Origin: Ancylobacter sp. Lp-2
GTDB taxonomy: Bacteria > Pseudomonadota > Alphaproteobacteria > Rhizobiales > Xanthobacteraceae
Assembly (NCBI RefSeq): GCF_020523795.1
Contig: NZ_JAJALI010000013.1
Coordinates: 55,289 to 119,288 of the forward strand
Length of the DNA: 64,000 nucleotides
Direction: 5' to 3'
In this document: positions 50,680 through 62,911 of the stretch, in pieces
How the letters are laid out: every line of letters starts with the position of its first letter
Position numbering within the stretch: the stretch's first letter is position 1
Position numbers and translations under genes: made by a program
The notes under the pieces: model-generated
The model's input: only the letters and a program-made list of their open reading frames with translations
Database searches by the model: none
Told to the model about the DNA's origin: nothing

Positions 50680-50694
50680 GAACACAAAAAGAAC
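50680..50694. promoter_or_regulatory. LexA (SOS) box upstream of lexA
   Basis: GAAC-N7-GAAC, the reverse complement of the alphaproteobacterial SOS box, lies 62 nt before the lexA start. A weaker second copy, GTTC-N7-GTTT, is at 50706-50720. Both fit autoregulation of lexA. Confidence 0.85.
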
Positions 50695-50755
50695 GGATAG
50701 TGTTTGTTCGTGATTTGTTTCATTTTGCCTGACCGCTGGGGACGGACCTGCGCTG

Positions 50756-51484
50756 ATGCTCACCCGCAAGCAACACGAACTGCTCCGCTTCATCCATGAA
50801 CGGCTGAAGGAGAGCGGCGTGCCGCCTTCCTTCGAGGAGATGAAGGAAGCGCTCGACCTCCGGTCCAAGTCCGGCATCCACCGGCTGATCACCGCTCTGG
50901 AGGAGCGCGGCTTCATCCGCCGGCTACCGAACCGCGCGCGGGCGCTGGAAGTGATCCGCCTGCCGGAAACGGTGCAGGCGGTTCCCAAGACAGCGGCGGC
51001 GACACCGGCTCCGGCGCGCAGCTTCGCGCCCAGCGTGATCGAGGGCAGCCTCGGCCGTGCCAAGCCGACCGCCTCGCCCGCCGCTGAAGAGGAATTGGCC
51101 CGGCCGATCCCGATCCCGGTGATGGGCCGGATCGCCGCCGGCTCGCCGATCTCCGCCATCCAGTCGGCGAGCCAGACCATCGCCATGCCGGCGGACATGC
51201 TGGGCAGCGGCGAGCATTTCGCGCTGGAAGTGCGCGGCGATTCGATGATCGAGGCCGGCATTCTCGACGGCGACCTGGCGCTGATTCGCCGTGGCGACAC
51301 CGCCGAGAACGGTTCGATCGTGGTGGCGCTGATCGATGATGAGGAGGCGACGCTGAAGCGCCTGCGCCGCAAGGGCGCCTCCATCGCGCTGGAGGCCGCC
51401 AACCCGGCCTACGAGACCCGCATCTTCGGGCCGGACCGGGTGCGCATCCAGGGCCGGCTGGTCGGCCTGTTCCGCCGCTACTGA
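50756..51484 (+). CDS. lexA: LexA repressor
   Basis: 242 residues. It is the SOS repressor, which cleaves itself when RecA filaments form. The winged HTH is in residues 1-65 ([20 protein letters not shown]), followed by a long linker usual in alphaproteobacteria. The cleavage site Ala128-Gly129, the catalytic Ser163 in GDSMIEAG and Lys201 in EEATLKRL are intact. SOS boxes stand before this gene and between ssb and uvrA in the same window. Confidence 0.97.
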   Translation: MLTRKQHELLRFIHERLKESGVPPSFEEMKEALDLRSKSGIHRLITALEERGFIRRLPNRARALEVIRLPETVQAVPKTAAATPAPARSFAPSVIEGSLGRAKPTASPAAEEELARPIPIPVMGRIAAGSPISAIQSASQTIAMPADMLGSGEHFALEVRGDSMIEAGILDGDLALIRRGDTAENGSIVVALIDDEEATLKRLRRKGASIALEAANPAYETRIFGPDRVRIQGRLVGLFRRY

Positions 51485-51786
51485 GATTTCGGCAGGCGCA
51501 CCGACCGACTGCCAAACCCCGACGAGCGGGCCGACACTCATCGGGAGAATCCGATGGCGGTGGGCCGAAGGCGGAAGCAGTCGGAAGGAACCGGGCCTTT
51601 GGTGCCGCCAGGATGGACCGCGGCGAAGCCGGCGGAAGCTGGATCGGCGGGGGTGGGATCGGCGGGGTTTTAACCGGCGGAGAGCCGATCGGCCGCCGGC
51701 GTCAGACGGGCGATGAGCGACGTCGCCCACCCTGGAATCGTCGGCTGCGTGATGGCGCGTGCTTCGTTGTGGCCGCGCGGTCATCG
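51485..51786. other. Intergenic region between lexA and comEC
   Basis: 302 nt between convergent genes. A short direct repeat GATCGGCGGGG occurs twice within about 51640-51670. No gene, clear terminator or RNA is seen. Confidence 0.4.
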
Positions 51787-54700
51787 CTACCACCCCGGCA
51801 ACCAGGGGCGTGTGCCGTCCGCAGGGCGGGCATCGATGCGCTGCCAGACTCCCTCCGGATCGAGCCGCAAGGCGATGCCGGCCCCCTCGCCGGCGCGGCC
51901 GAGCTGGATCACCTCGGCGGCGCAATCTGCCGGCGCCGTGAAGCGGCTCAGCACCAGCGCCGCCCGCCGGCAATCGTCGACCAGCGCGGCAGGATCGAGC
52001 GGATAGGCCACGAGCCGACCGTCGCGCGCCGGCAGGACGCAGCCAAGCGCATCGCATCGGGCGACACCCACCGGCAAGGCCTGCGCGGGGCTTACGGTCG
52101 TCGGGCCGGCGACGGACGGGAGCGGGAGAGCGGAGGCCGCACCGGGAACCGTGCCACTGGCGGCTCCGCTCCCGGCAGCGGGCAAGAGTGGGAGACCGGA
52201 GGCCGCCCCTGCAACTGTGCCACTGGCGGCTCGGTTCCCGGCAGTGGACGAGAGTGGGAGAGTGGAAGAAGCCCCGCCGGCAACCGTGCCACTGGCAGCC
52301 TCGCTCCTGGCAGCAGGCAAGAGCCGTAGACCGGAGGCGGCGCCGGCAACCGTGCCGCTGGCGGCTCCGCTCCTAGCCGCGGATGTGAGCGGCAGACCGG
52401 AGGAGGCACCGGGAACCGTGCCCCCGGCAGCCCCGCTCCCGGCAGCGGATGAGAGTGGGAGACCGGAAGCCGTCCCAGCAACCGTGCCACTGGCAGGCTC
52501 GCTCCTAGCGGCGGACGAGAGCGGTAGACCGGAGGTCGCCCCTGCAACCGTGCCGCTGGCGGCCTCGCGCCTGGCGGTCGCTCTGCTGTCAGTTTCGCCC
52601 CCGGCAGTCTCGCTCCCCGCGTTCCCGCCCCCGGCAGCCTCACTCCTGACCGCCTCACTTTTGGCGGGCGTATTCTTGGCGGGTAAGCTTCCGAACATTG
52701 TATTCTTGGTGGGCGCGTCGCCGGGCGACGTGCCGGCGGGGGCCATCGCGATCGTAGCTGACTCCGTCGTGATACCTATCGACGCGGGCTTCGCGATGGA
52801 AGCCGTCTGCCGGACATTCGTCGGCGCGAAGGCTTCTGTCGACGATGCCGCGCCCGTTGCCCTTGCTGCGGACATCTCAGCTCCTGTCACCCCTCCTCCC
52901 GCAGCCTTGGCTCCCGTCACCCCCACTCCCGTTCCCCCAGTTCCCGCCGTCTTGGCTCCCGTCCCCCCGACTCCGCTCGCCTTGGCTTCCGCGCCCGCTC
53001 TCGTTCCCGCTCCCTTGCCGCGCATGCCTTCCGCCGAAAACCATTGCTCCGCGGCGAAGCGCTCGGCGAGGCCTTTGCGTCGGTCGCCCATCAGGACGAG
53101 CTGGCCATCCGGCCCACGCACAGCCACCGTCCGCGCCTGCGCGTCGATCAGCACGTCGGGCGGGCGGGCAGCGAGGATCGGCCCGCCGGCGGCAAACGCC
53201 AGCACGGCCGCCACCAGCGCCAGCCGGGTGCGCAACAGACAGGCGGCGAGGAAGGCGAAGGTGATCAGCACCAGGCTGGCCAGCGGCATCGCCCGCACGC
53301 CGCCATCGGCGCCGGGCAGCGACGCCACCCAGCGCGCGACGGCGTTCATCGCGTCGATGCCCCAGCCCATCACCCGGAAGGCCGGGCCCTCCCAGCCGAA
53401 CGGCATGGCCAGCGTGCCGACGAGACCGGCCGGCATGATGACGAAGCTCACCAGCGGCGTGGCGGCGAGATTGGCGATGAGGCTCAGCGGCGCGAGGCGC
53501 TGGAAATGGTAGGCGGCATAGGGCGCGGTGGCGAGCCCGGCGGCCAGCGAGGTCAGCGCCAGCGCCGCCAACCAGCGCGTCGGGCCGGAGGCATACCACG
53601 GCACCCGGCCGGTTCCGGCGGCAAGGAGCCGACGACCGCCCCGCTCATAGACGACGACCAGCGCCAGCGTCGCGGCAAAGGACATCTGCGCGCCGGGATC
53701 GAGGAGCGCCCAGGGAGCCAGCGTCAGCACGATCAGCGCCGCCAGCGCCAGCGTGTGCAAAGTGAGCGCCGGGCGGCCGAGCATCACGCCGCACAGCACC
53801 AGCAGCGTCATCACATAGGAGCGCTGCGTCGCCACCTCGGCGCCGGAGAGCAGCAGGTAGTAGGTGGCCGCAAGCAGCGCCGGCACCGCCGCCCAGGCCT
53901 TGATCGGCCGGGTGAGTGCCAGCCCCGGCCACAAAGCGAGCAGCGCGCGGGCGAGGAAGAACACCGTCGTCGCCACCAGCGCCATGTGCAGGCCGGAGAT
54001 CGACAGGATGTGCGACAGGCCGGAGACCCGCATCGCCTCTTCCAGCGGCTCGGGCACCTGGCCGCGAATGCCGGTCACCAGCGCCACGGCGACACCGCCG
54101 GCCTCGCCCGGCAGTACCGCACGGATGCGCGCCGCCATCGCCTGCCGGCTCGCCTCCAGCCAGGCGGAAAAGGCGAGCCCGAGGCCCATGGGTTCCGGCG
54201 CCGGCGTCTCCCGCCACTTGCCGACCGCATAGCCGGTGGCGCCGATACCCTCGAACCACGCCGCCCGGCCGAAATCGAAGCCGCCGGGATAGGCCGGCCC
54301 CGGCGGCGGCGCGAGATCGGCGCGCAGGCTGACATGCGTCCCGACCGGCGGCGGGCTCGCCGTGGCGAGCGCGATGCGCACGCGCTGCGGAACGACCTTG
54401 GGCGGACGGTCGAAGCCGCTCACCTTCAGCACGATGCGGCTGCCGCGCGGGCGCAGCTCCGCCTGCTCGACCGTGCCACTCACCGTGACGCCGGCGAGAG
54501 GCGCCGCCAGCACCGGATGCGCCATGCGCTGCACCTGCAGGCTGGCGAGGCCGAAGCCGGCCGCCACGCTCGCCGCCAGCGCCAGCGCGTGAAAGGCGAA
54601 GGGCCGCGCCCGCAGCGCCAAGGCGAGGCCGAGCAGCACCAGGAAGGCCGCTGGCCCGGCATAGGGCGACGGCTCGGCGGCGGCGCCGAGATAGAGGGCG

Positions 54701-54984
54701 ATGCCGAGCGCGAAGCCGACCGGCAGAAACAGCGCGCCGCGCCGGTCCTCGACCTCGCGTGCCAGCAGGGCACCGAGCACGCCTGCGAGCCGCACCGGCA
54801 GCGGAGGCCGGGTGCCGCCGGCAAGGGTGACCGCCGCGGCAGGCGCATGGACGGGCATGGGCACGGCGACCGCCTGCACCCCTGCCCGCGCCCTCGCGCG
54901 CCCGACACGATCGCCCGCCATGTCCCCCACGTCCCCCGCGCGATACGGTGCCGCCGACCCCTTGTCGCCGGCCTCTTGCCGCAC
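51787..54984 (-). CDS. comEC: ComEC/Rec2-family DNA uptake channel with a large repeat insertion
   Basis: 1065 residues, against roughly 700 for relatives. It is an inner-membrane channel for DNA uptake. Residues about 60-200 are the N-terminal DUF4131/OB-type region, 250-600 the competence membrane domain ([17 protein letters not shown], then [12 protein letters not shown]), and 610-650 plus 970-1065 are the two parts of a reduced C-terminal domain without metallo-lactamase metal motifs. Between them, residues about 654-968 are a Gly/Ala/Thr/Ser-rich insertion, in frame, ending in seven units of about 21 residues (SGTVAG...GLPLSSAA). The GTG at 54984 is one start option; ATG at 54921 after GGGGGAC is another. 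It is divergent to gltX. Confidence 0.88.
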   Translation of the reverse strand: MRQEAGDKGSAAPYRAGDVGDMAGDRVGRARARAGVQAVAVPMPVHAPAAAVTLAGGTRPPLPVRLAGVLGALLAREVEDRRGALFLPVGFALGIALYLGAAAEPSPYAGPAAFLVLLGLALALRARPFAFHALALAASVAAGFGLASLQVQRMAHPVLAAPLAGVTVSGTVEQAELRPRGSRIVLKVSGFDRPPKVVPQRVRIALATASPPPVGTHVSLRADLAPPPGPAYPGGFDFGRAAWFEGIGATGYAVGKWRETPAPEPMGLGLAFSAWLEASRQAMAARIRAVLPGEAGGVAVALVTGIRGQVPEPLEEAMRVSGLSHILSISGLHMALVATTVFFLARALLALWPGLALTRPIKAWAAVPALLAATYYLLLSGAEVATQRSYVMTLLVLCGVMLGRPALTLHTLALAALIVLTLAPWALLDPGAQMSFAATLALVVVYERGGRRLLAAGTGRVPWYASGPTRWLAALALTSLAAGLATAPYAAYHFQRLAPLSLIANLAATPLVSFVIMPAGLVGTLAMPFGWEGPAFRVMGWGIDAMNAVARWVASLPGADGGVRAMPLASLVLITFAFLAACLLRTRLALVAAVLAFAAGGPILAARPPDVLIDAQARTVAVRGPDGQLVLMGDRRKGLAERFAAEQWFSAEGMRGKGAGTRAGAEAKASGVGGTGAKTAGTGGTGVGVTGAKAAGGGVTGAEMSAARATGAASSTEAFAPTNVRQTASIAKPASIGITTESATIAMAPAGTSPGDAPTKNTMFGSLPAKNTPAKSEAVRSEAAGGGNAGSETAGGETDSRATARREAASGTVAGATSGLPLSSAARSEPASGTVAGTASGLPLSSAAGSGAAGGTVPGASSGLPLTSAARSGAASGTVAGAASGLRLLPAARSEAASGTVAGGASSTLPLSSTAGNRAASGTVAGAASGLPLLPAAGSGAASGTVPGAASALPLPSVAGPTTVSPAQALPVGVARCDALGCVLPARDGRLVAYPLDPAALVDDCRRAALVLSRFTAPADCAAEVIQLGRAGEGAGIALRLDPEGVWQRIDARPADGTRPWLPGW
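52114..52570. repeat. Seven-copy 60-66-bp tandem repeat inside comEC
   Basis: Seven imperfect units, each holding AACCGTGCC(A/G)CTGGC followed by a CTC-C-GGCAGC segment and a GAGAG-GGGAGACCGGA segment. All unit lengths are multiples of three, so the comEC frame is kept. It has no spacers and is not a CRISPR array. Confidence 0.85.
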
Positions 54985-55078
54985 GGCGTCTTTTCCCCGC
55001 TCGCGCTCCTATGGTACACGCACGCATCCCGACCGCTACCGCCCGCGACGCTGCGCCGGGCGACGACACGGAAACCCG

Positions 55079-56515
55079 ATGTCCGACACCGTCATTACCC
55101 GCTTCGCCCCCTCCCCGACCGGCTTCCTCCATATCGGCGGCGCCCGCACCGCGCTGTTCAACTGGCTGTACGCCCATGCCAAGGGCGGCAAGATGCTGCT
55201 GCGCATCGAGGACACCGATCGCCAGCGCTCCACCCCGGAAGCGATCGACGCGATCATCGACGGCCTGTCCTGGCTTGGCATCGACTGGTCGGGTGACGTC
55301 ATCTACCAGTTCGCCCGCGCCGGGCGGCATCGCGAGGCCGTGGAGCAGATGCTCGCCGCCGGCCATGCCTATCCCTGCTACGCCACCTCCGCCGAGCTGG
55401 AGGAGATGCGCGAGACCGCCCGCAAGGAAGGCCGCGCCCCGCGCTATGACGGCCGCTGGCGCGACCGCGATCCCGGCGAGGCCCCCACCGGCGCCAAGCC
55501 GGCCATCCGGCTGAAGGCGCCGACCGAAGGCGAGACGGTGATCGACGACCTCGTGCAGGGCCGCGTCGTGTTCCAGAACAAGGAACTCGACGACCTCGTG
55601 CTGCTGCGCTCGGACGGCACGCCGACCTACATGCTCTCGGTGGTGGTTGATGACCACGACATGGGCGTCACCCACATCATCCGCGGCGACGACCATCTCA
55701 CCAATGCCGCCCGCCAGACGCAGATCTACCGTGCGCTCGGCTGGGACGTGCCGATCATGTCGCATATCCCGCTGATCCACGGGCCGGACGGCGCCAAGCT
55801 CTCCAAGCGCCACGGCGCGCTCGGCGTCGACGCCTATCGGGCGATGGGCTACCTGCCCGCGGCGCTGCGCAACTATCTCGTCCGCCTCGGCTGGAGCCAT
55901 GGCGACCAGGAGATCTTCTCTACCGAGGAGATGATCGCGCTTTTCGATCTCGACCGCGTCGGCCGCTCGCCGGCCCGCTTCGACTTCGCTAAGCTGGAGA
56001 ACATCAACGGCCACTACATGCGGGCGACCCCGGACGCCGAGCTGATGGTCGCCATCGACCAGTTGCTGCCCCACCTGCCGAACGGCGCCGAGATCGCCGC
56101 CGCGCTCACCCCGGAAAAGCGCGCCCAGTTCCTCGCCGCCATGCCCGGCCTGAAGGAGCGCGCCAAGACGCTGATCGAGCTGATCGACAGTGCCGGCTAC
56201 ATCGTCAAGCAGCGCCCGCTCGACATGGAAGAGAAGGCCAAGGCGCTGCTCACCGACGATGCCCGCGCCCTGCTCGCCGCCGCCCATGCGGCGCTGGCGG
56301 CGACCGGCGAGTGGACCGCCGCCAGCACCGAGGCCGCGGTGCGCACCGTCGCCGAGGCCAAGGGCGTGAAGCTCGGCGCCCTCGCCCAGCCGCTGCGCGC
56401 CGCCATGACCGGCCGTACCACCTCCCCCGGCATCTTCGACGTGCTGGCGGTATTGGGGCGCGACGAGTCGCTGGCGCGCATCGCCGATCAGGCACCTGCC
56501 GCACGGGCGGCCTGA
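55079..56515 (+). CDS. gltX: Glutamate-tRNA ligase
   Basis: 478 residues. It charges tRNA-Glu. The start ATG at 55079 gives [21 protein letters not shown] with the HIGH-class motif, and the KMSKS-class motif reads AKLSKRHG. Rossmann and connecting segments [10 protein letters not shown] and [22 protein letters not shown] residues are intact. Alphaproteobacteria often carry two paralogues; this one may be GltX1 or GltX2, which sequence alone does not settle. Confidence 0.95.
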   Translation: MSDTVITRFAPSPTGFLHIGGARTALFNWLYAHAKGGKMLLRIEDTDRQRSTPEAIDAIIDGLSWLGIDWSGDVIYQFARAGRHREAVEQMLAAGHAYPCYATSAELEEMRETARKEGRAPRYDGRWRDRDPGEAPTGAKPAIRLKAPTEGETVIDDLVQGRVVFQNKELDDLVLLRSDGTPTYMLSVVVDDHDMGVTHIIRGDDHLTNAARQTQIYRALGWDVPIMSHIPLIHGPDGAKLSKRHGALGVDAYRAMGYLPAALRNYLVRLGWSHGDQEIFSTEEMIALFDLDRVGRSPARFDFAKLENINGHYMRATPDAELMVAIDQLLPHLPNGAEIAAALTPEKRAQFLAAMPGLKERAKTLIELIDSAGYIVKQRPLDMEEKAKALLTDDARALLAAAHAALAATGEWTAASTEAAVRTVAEAKGVKLGALAQPLRAAMTGRTTSPGIFDVLAVLGRDESLARIADQAPAARAA

Positions 56516-56764
56516 GGGTCGTACGACGAAGTGTTGATGCAGGTGCGAAATCCACGAAACGCCCTGCCGTTACTGGATTTCAATGTTATTGGGCTACCGT
56601 GCCCGCTGCGCTTGCGAGCACGGTTCTAAACCGTTACGACTTTACGCGTCCAGCCACTGGGGAGCATAGAAGGCCCCTCGGAAACGGCTGTCGCACAACA
56701 AGGCGAGAACCTCCGCCGACGCGCTCCGCTTCGTTCGGTCCATAGACTCTCAGGGAGACCCCGC

Positions 56765-58075
<1,311 letters not shown>

Positions 58076-58147
58076 GCCGGGTGGCGGCGAATGGCGGCTC
58101 GCGTGCCGCCATCCTTGCCGTCCCGCAGTCGGCTGCGTGAAATGACG

Positions 58148-58186
58148 ATGCCCGCCTCCGACCCCGGATGGCGGGCATTTCGTTTC
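58148..58186 (+). terminator. Intrinsic terminator after gltA
   Basis: ATGCCCGCC (58148-58156) pairs with GGCGGGCAT (58170-58178), followed by TTCGTTTC. It lies 72 nt after the stop. It may also serve lpxB on the other strand. Confidence 0.75.
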
Positions 58187-58320
58187 AGGAAACCTCTTTC
58201 CGGGCCCATGTCGCGAGACGCGACGCGCTCCGGACTTGCCGGCCGCGTCGCAATGCCGGGAAGCGCGCGGCCAGCCGGGCAAGCTGTGTCGAGCGTGCGT
58301 GACGGCCAGCTCGGCGCCGT

Positions 58321-59526
58321 TCAGCCACCGGTGGCCGCTGGCAGGACGTCAGGATGGCGCGACCACGCCACCTCCAGCACCGCGCGGGCAGCGCGCCGGC
58401 TCGGCGTCTCGCCATCGACACCCATCAGTTCGCCGAGCCGCTCGAAGGCGGCGAGCTGGGCCTCGCGCTCCGGCCCGCCCTCGATCAGCCGGGCGAGCAC
58501 CGCCGCCATCGCCGGCGGGTCGATATACCATTGCAGGTATTCCGGGATCGCCTTCTCGCCGAGGATGAGATTGGGCAGGATCGCCGAGGTGATGTTGAGC
58601 ACGTGATAGGCGAAGCGCGCCTCCAGCCAGTGGACGCGATAGGTGGCGATGGAGGGGATGCCGGCGAGCGCCAGCTCCAGCGTCACCGTGCCGGACGCGG
58701 CGAAGGCGGCGCGGGCGCGGCGGAAGGCGGCGTGCTTCTCCGCCTCGTCGACGACGATGCGCGGCGTCACGGTCCAGCTGGCCACCATTGCCTCCACCTC
58801 GGCCCGCCGGCGCGGCAGGGTCGGCAGCACCAGTTCGAGGTCCGGCACCTGCGCCACCAGCCGCGCCAGCACGTCGCCGAACAGCGGCCCCAGCCGCTGC
58901 AGCTCCGAGCGTCGGCTGCCCGGCAGCACCAGCAGCAGCGGCGGCTTGCCGGCACGCCGGAGCGCCTCCTCGGCATTCGGGCGGATCTCGTCGAGCATGC
59001 CGAGCAGCGGATGGCCGACATAGGTGGTGGGCGGCCCGTCGAGCCGCGCCATCACCTCCGGCTCGAAGGGCAGCACCGCCAGCACCCGGTCGACATCCGG
59101 CTTCATCGCCCTCGCCCGCCCGGGTCGCCACACCCACACGGTGGGCGCGACATATTTGACGATCGGCAGGTCCGGCAGCCGCGCCCGCACCTTGCGGGCG
59201 ACGCGGTGGGTGAAATCCGGCGCGTCGATCAGCACCAGCACGTCGGGGCGCGCGCGCACCACGGCGTCGGCGGCCTCGCGCATGCGCTTGAGGATGCGCG
59301 GCAGGCCGGCCACCACCTGCCCGACACCGATGGCAGTGATGTCGTCCATCGGGAATTGTGAGGCAAGGCCGGCCGCCTCCATGCGCGGTCCGCCGATCCC
59401 GGTGAAGGCGACGGCGCCGCCGGTGAGCGCGCCCAGCTCGCGCATCAGTCCGGCGCCCAGCACGTCGCCCGAATCCTCCCCGGCGATGAGGAAGACCGAG
59501 AGCGGTCGCGCCGGCGTCTGGCTCAT
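58321..59526 (-). CDS. lpxB: Lipid-A-disaccharide synthase
   Basis: 401 residues. It joins UDP-diacylglucosamine with lipid X. The opening LIAGEDSGDVLGAGLMREL, then FTGIGGPRME, IDAPDFTHRVA and KYVAPTVWVWRPGRA are family marks, and LPGSRRSEL is the nucleotide-binding segment. Its start overlaps the lpxI stop by 4 nt (ATGA). It is the last gene of the bamA-lpxD-fabZ-lpxA-lpxI-lpxB run. Confidence 0.96.
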   Translation of the reverse strand: MSQTPARPLSVFLIAGEDSGDVLGAGLMRELGALTGGAVAFTGIGGPRMEAAGLASQFPMDDITAIGVGQVVAGLPRILKRMREAADAVVRARPDVLVLIDAPDFTHRVARKVRARLPDLPIVKYVAPTVWVWRPGRARAMKPDVDRVLAVLPFEPEVMARLDGPPTTYVGHPLLGMLDEIRPNAEEALRRAGKPPLLLVLPGSRRSELQRLGPLFGDVLARLVAQVPDLELVLPTLPRRRAEVEAMVASWTVTPRIVVDEAEKHAAFRRARAAFAASGTVTLELALAGIPSIATYRVHWLEARFAYHVLNITSAILPNLILGEKAIPEYLQWYIDPPAMAAVLARLIEGGPEREAQLAAFERLGELMGVDGETPSRRAARAVLEVAWSRHPDVLPAATGG

Positions 59527-60455
59527 CGGCCGGCCTCCCCGTCCGCTTCCGGCGCGAAGCCGTAGATGAACAGGCCGGCCGTATCCGCCGCGCGGATCAT
59601 CGCCGCGAGATCGGTGGCGATGACCCCGCCGGCCTCCACCGCGATGCCAGCGAGCCCGGCCACCGCCGCGCCCTCGACGGTGGCGACGCCGAGCGAGGGC
59701 AAATCGAAGCGCCTATCCTGCGCCACCTTCGGCACCTTCACCAGCACGCCGGACGGCGCCCGGCGGCGGATGCGGCCATTGGCCCGAAGCTCGGCGCAGC
59801 GGCGCAGCATCAGGTCGGTACCCTCCGCCGCCTCGACGGCGACGACGTGCCGGTTGATCACCACCAGCCCCTGGCCGATATCGAGCGGCCCCATCACCGC
59901 CAGCGCGTGGCGGCCGGTGAGCACGTCGTCGAGCTCGTCACGGCCGAGCGCCACCCGGCCGAGCTGGCCGGCCGGCACCAGGATCTCCGGCGCGACCTCA
60001 TGGGCGCCGAGCAGCCGGAAGCCGGCATCCTCGAACGCCTCGCCGACGCCGGTGAGCAAATGATTGTCGCCGCCGCGCAGCATGCGGAAGATGCGCGGCA
60101 GCTGCCGCACCATCGCCCAATCGAACTTCACGTCGAGGAGGCGCGGGCGCAGCACATTGCCGATGAACACCACGTCGCGGCAGCCGCGCCGGCGCATCTC
60201 CGCGCAGAGCTTGCCGAACTGGCCGAGGGCGATCCAGCTGTGCGGCCAGGCCTCCACGGCGGGATCGGCGAGGCCGCGCAGGGCGAAGAGATGCACCCGC
60301 CGTCCGGCGCGCGTCGCCGCCTCGGCGACCGCCAGCGGGAAAGCCCCGCCGCCGCAGATGATGGCAAGCGGCTCGCCGCTTGGCTCGCCGCCCGGCATGA
60401 CGGGCGCCGCGGCGGCGAGCCCGGGAGCCTCAGGCGGCGTCGGGCTCGGCGCCAT
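59523..60455 (-). CDS. lpxI: UDP-2,3-diacylglucosamine pyrophosphatase LpxI
   Basis: About 310 residues. LpxI (DUF1009) replaces LpxH in alphaproteobacteria and makes lipid X. Segments ICGGGAFPLAVAEAA, ALGQFGKLCAEMRRRG, LRGGDNHLLTGV, DIGQGLVVINRHVVAVEAAEGTD (cut) and KVPKVAQDRRFDLPSLG are typical. The start is uncertain: ATG at 60455 overlaps lpxA by 26 nt, with other in-frame ATGs at 60467 and inside the early Pro/Ala-rich stretch. Confidence 0.92.
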   Translation of the reverse strand: MAPSPTPPEAPGLAAAAPVMPGGEPSGEPLAIICGGGAFPLAVAEAATRAGRRVHLFALRGLADPAVEAWPHSWIALGQFGKLCAEMRRRGCRDVVFIGNVLRPRLLDVKFDWAMVRQLPRIFRMLRGGDNHLLTGVGEAFEDAGFRLLGAHEVAPEILVPAGQLGRVALGRDELDDVLTGRHALAVMGPLDIGQGLVVINRHVVAVEAAEGTDLMLRRCAELRANGRIRRRAPSGVLVKVPKVAQDRRFDLPSLGVATVEGAAVAGLAGIAVEAGGVIATDLAAMIRAADTAGLFIYGFAPEADGEAGR

Positions 60456-61260
60456 TGTCGTCGGCATCGGCGGGAACGGTGAGGCGGCGCTTGCCGGCGG
60501 TGCGGACGAACTCGACGATCCGCATGACATTGGCGTTCTCGCCGAAATGCTCGGCCACGCGATCCGTGCGCTGCGCGAGCGTGCCGGCGCCGTAAAACAG
60601 CTCGCGATAGGCGCCCTGCAATTCGCGGCGCTGCTGCAGCGACAGGCCGCGACGCTTCAGCCCGGTATAGTTGAGCGAGCGCAGCCCCGGATGGCCCTCC
60701 ATCATCAGGCCGAACGGGATGACGTCGAAATGCACGCCGCACATGCCGCCGATCATCGCGCCGTCGCCGATGCGGGTGAACTGGTGCACCGCCGCGAGCC
60801 CGCCGATGAAGACATTGTCGCCCACCGTGACATGGCCGGCCACCGTCGCATTGTTGGCGAACACCACCCGCTCGCCGATCACGCAGTCATGCGCGACGTG
60901 GCTGCCGACCATGAAGAAGCCGTGCGCCCCGACCCGGGTCTCCATGTGGCCGCCGGCAGTGCCAATGTTCATCGTCACATGCTCGCGGATGATGCACCGC
61001 TCACCGACGATCAGCCGGCACGGCTCGCCCTTGTAGTGCACCGACTGCGGCGGCTGGCCGAGCGAGGCGAAGGGATAGACCACCGAATGGGCGCCGATCT
61101 GCGTGTGGCCGGCCACCACGACATGGGAGATGAGCCGGACGCCCTCGCCGAGCTCGACATTGGCGCCGACGGTGCAGAACGGGCCGATCTCGACGTTCTC
61201 GCCCAGCACCGCGCCGTCTTCGACCAGCGCGGTGGGGTGGATGCGTGCGCTGCCGCTCAT
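60430..61260 (-). CDS. lpxA: Acyl-[ACP]-UDP-N-acetylglucosamine O-acyltransferase
   Basis: 276 residues. It performs the first step of lipid A synthesis. Hexapeptide repeats of the left-handed beta-helix run through residues 5-190, the catalytic His lies in [10 protein letters not shown], and a helical C-terminal domain follows ([22 protein letters not shown] in parts). The start at 61260 overlaps the fabZ stop by 4 nt. Confidence 0.96.
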   Translation of the reverse strand: MSGSARIHPTALVEDGAVLGENVEIGPFCTVGANVELGEGVRLISHVVVAGHTQIGAHSVVYPFASLGQPPQSVHYKGEPCRLIVGERCIIREHVTMNIGTAGGHMETRVGAHGFFMVGSHVAHDCVIGERVVFANNATVAGHVTVGDNVFIGGLAAVHQFTRIGDGAMIGGMCGVHFDVIPFGLMMEGHPGLRSLNYTGLKRRGLSLQQRRELQGAYRELFYGAGTLAQRTDRVAEHFGENANVMRIVEFVRTAGKRRLTVPADADDNGAEPDAA

Positions 61261-61730
61261 TTGCCGCCGCCCTGGGCGATCATCGCCCCGACCTCGGCCT
61301 CGGCGACCAGCTGGCCGTCGACCTTGGCCTCGCCACGGAACCACCACATGTTGCGGCGTTTGGTCATCTGCGTCATGTGGTACTCCAGTACGTCGCCCGG
61401 CACCACCGGTCGACGGAACTTCGCCTTGTCGATGGTCATGAAATAGACCAGCGACGGCTTGCCGCCCTCGGCCCGCTCGAACAGGCAGATGGCCCCGGCG
61501 GTCTGCGCCATGCCCTCGAGGATCAGCACGCCCGGCATCACCGGGTTGTCCGGGAAATGGCCCTGGAAATGCGGCTCGTTGGCGGAGACGTTCTTGATGC
61601 CGACCGCGCGCTTGTCGCCCTCGATGCCGACGATCTTGTCGACCATCAGGAACGGGTAGCGGTGCGGCAGGGCGGCGAGAATCTTCTGGATGTCCGCCGC
61701 GCCGAGACTGGTTTCGGCCTGTTCGCTCAT
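61257..61730 (-). CDS. fabZ: 3-hydroxyacyl-[ACP] dehydratase FabZ
   Basis: 157 residues, hot-dog fold. It dehydrates 3-hydroxyacyl-ACP in fatty acid elongation and so competes with LpxA/LpxD for the same intermediate. The catalytic His is in [17 protein letters not shown] and the Glu in LILEGMAQ. Start and stop each overlap a neighbour by 4 nt, showing tight translational coupling with lpxD and lpxA. Confidence 0.97.
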   Translation of the reverse strand: MSEQAETSLGAADIQKILAALPHRYPFLMVDKIVGIEGDKRAVGIKNVSANEPHFQGHFPDNPVMPGVLILEGMAQTAGAICLFERAEGGKPSLVYFMTIDKAKFRRPVVPGDVLEYHMTQMTKRRNMWWFRGEAKVDGQLVAEAEVGAMIAQGGGK

Positions 61731-62824
61731 GAGTTCTTCTGTCCTTCGTCAGCCGCCCGCCCGCTGCCGCGCTCGGCACGGGCAAGGCGCTGGACTGCCA
61801 TCACTTCCCGGAACCAGTCCCGCATCGGCTGCGCCGGAGAACCGCCCCATTCGACGCCCGGCGGGACGTCGTTCTTCACATTGCTGGTCGCGGCGATCCG
61901 CGCCCCGTCGCCGATGCGGACATGGCCGATCACCCCGACCTGCCCGCCCAGCATGACGAAATCGCCCAGCGTCGCGCTGCCGGCAATACCGGTCTGCGAG
62001 ACGATGACGCAATGCCGCCCGATCACCACGTTGTGGGCGATCTGCACGAGATTGTCGATCTTGGTGCCCTCGCCGATCACCGTGTCGCGCAGGCCGCCAC
62101 GGTCGATGGTGGAGGACGCACCGATCTCGACATCGTTCTGCACGATAACCCGGCCGATCTGCGGCACCTTGGCGTGGCCGCCGGCGCCGCCGACATAACC
62201 GAAGCCGTCCTGGCCGATACGCACGCCCGGATGCAGAATCACCCGGTCGCCGAGCAGCGCATGCAGCACGCTGGCCCCGACGCCGATGGTGCAGTCGCGA
62301 CCGACGCGCACGCCCGGCCCGATCACCGCGCCGGCGGCGACGATGGTGCCGGCACCGATTTCCGCGCCCGGCCCGACCACCGCGCCGGGATCGACGGTGA
62401 CACCGTCCTCGAGTCGCGCCTGCGGATGCACCATGGCGCCGGCGGCAACGCCCGGCTGACCGAACACCGAAACCGGACGCAGCGCCGAGGGGTAGAGCGC
62501 GCGGGAGAAGGCGACGAAGGCGGCGTGCGGACGTTTCACCACCACCGGCACCACGCCGGCCGGCACCGCGTCGAGGAAACGCTCACCGATCAGGCAGACG
62601 CCGGCGCGGGTCGCCCTCAGCGCCGGCACGAAGCGGGCGCCGTCCATATAGGTGACGTCGTCCGGCCCAGCATCTTCCAGCGAAGCCACGCCGGCCACCT
62701 GCCGTTCGCCCGCCAGCGGCTCGACGAGCCGACCGCCGACCAGCGCGCAGAGCTCGTCGAGGGAAAAGCTCCCAACCGGACGGTGAAAGAGAGGATCAGC
62801 CGCTGACTGCATCGTGCCGGACAT
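61727..62824 (-). CDS. lpxD: UDP-3-O-(3-hydroxyacyl)glucosamine N-acyltransferase
   Basis: 365 residues. It adds the second acyl chain in lipid A synthesis. Residues about 15-105 are the uridine-binding domain ([12 protein letters not shown]), 115-320 are hexapeptide repeats of a beta-helix, and the catalytic His is in [13 protein letters not shown]. The end is a helical extension ([15 protein letters not shown]). The start is either 62824 or the ATG at 62812. Confidence 0.95.
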   Translation of the reverse strand: MSGTMQSAADPLFHRPVGSFSLDELCALVGGRLVEPLAGERQVAGVASLEDAGPDDVTYMDGARFVPALRATRAGVCLIGERFLDAVPAGVVPVVVKRPHAAFVAFSRALYPSALRPVSVFGQPGVAAGAMVHPQARLEDGVTVDPGAVVGPGAEIGAGTIVAAGAVIGPGVRVGRDCTIGVGASVLHALLGDRVILHPGVRIGQDGFGYVGGAGGHAKVPQIGRVIVQNDVEIGASSTIDRGGLRDTVIGEGTKIDNLVQIAHNVVIGRHCVIVSQTGIAGSATLGDFVMLGGQVGVIGHVRIGDGARIAATSNVKNDVPPGVEWGGSPAQPMRDWFREVMAVQRLARAERGSGRAADEGQKNS

Positions 62825-62842
62825 GCCCGTCGCCCAATGAAG

Positions 62843-62869
62843 CGACGGCCCGGGCGAGCCGGGCCGTCG
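62843..62869. terminator. Hairpin between bamA and lpxD
   Basis: CGACGGCCCGG (62843-62853) and CCGGGCCGTCG (62859-62869) form an 11-bp stem with a 5-nt loop, 42 nt after the bamA stop. There is no T run on the minus strand, so it may reduce rather than stop transcription into lpxD. Confidence 0.5.
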
Positions 62870-62911
62870 TATTCCGCCAAAGATGTGGACGCCTAGGATC
62901 GGGCGCGAACC

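Noticed and set aside
52114..52570. CRISPR-like periodic repeats
   Set aside because: Units follow each other without spacers and lie in frame inside comEC. The tract at 25046-25195 was rejected as CRISPR for the same reason.
52151..53512. A plus-strand Ala/Pro-rich frame through the comEC repeats
   Set aside because: The minus-strand frame joins conserved ComEC parts on both sides; the plus-strand frame is open only because the repeat unit is a multiple of three.
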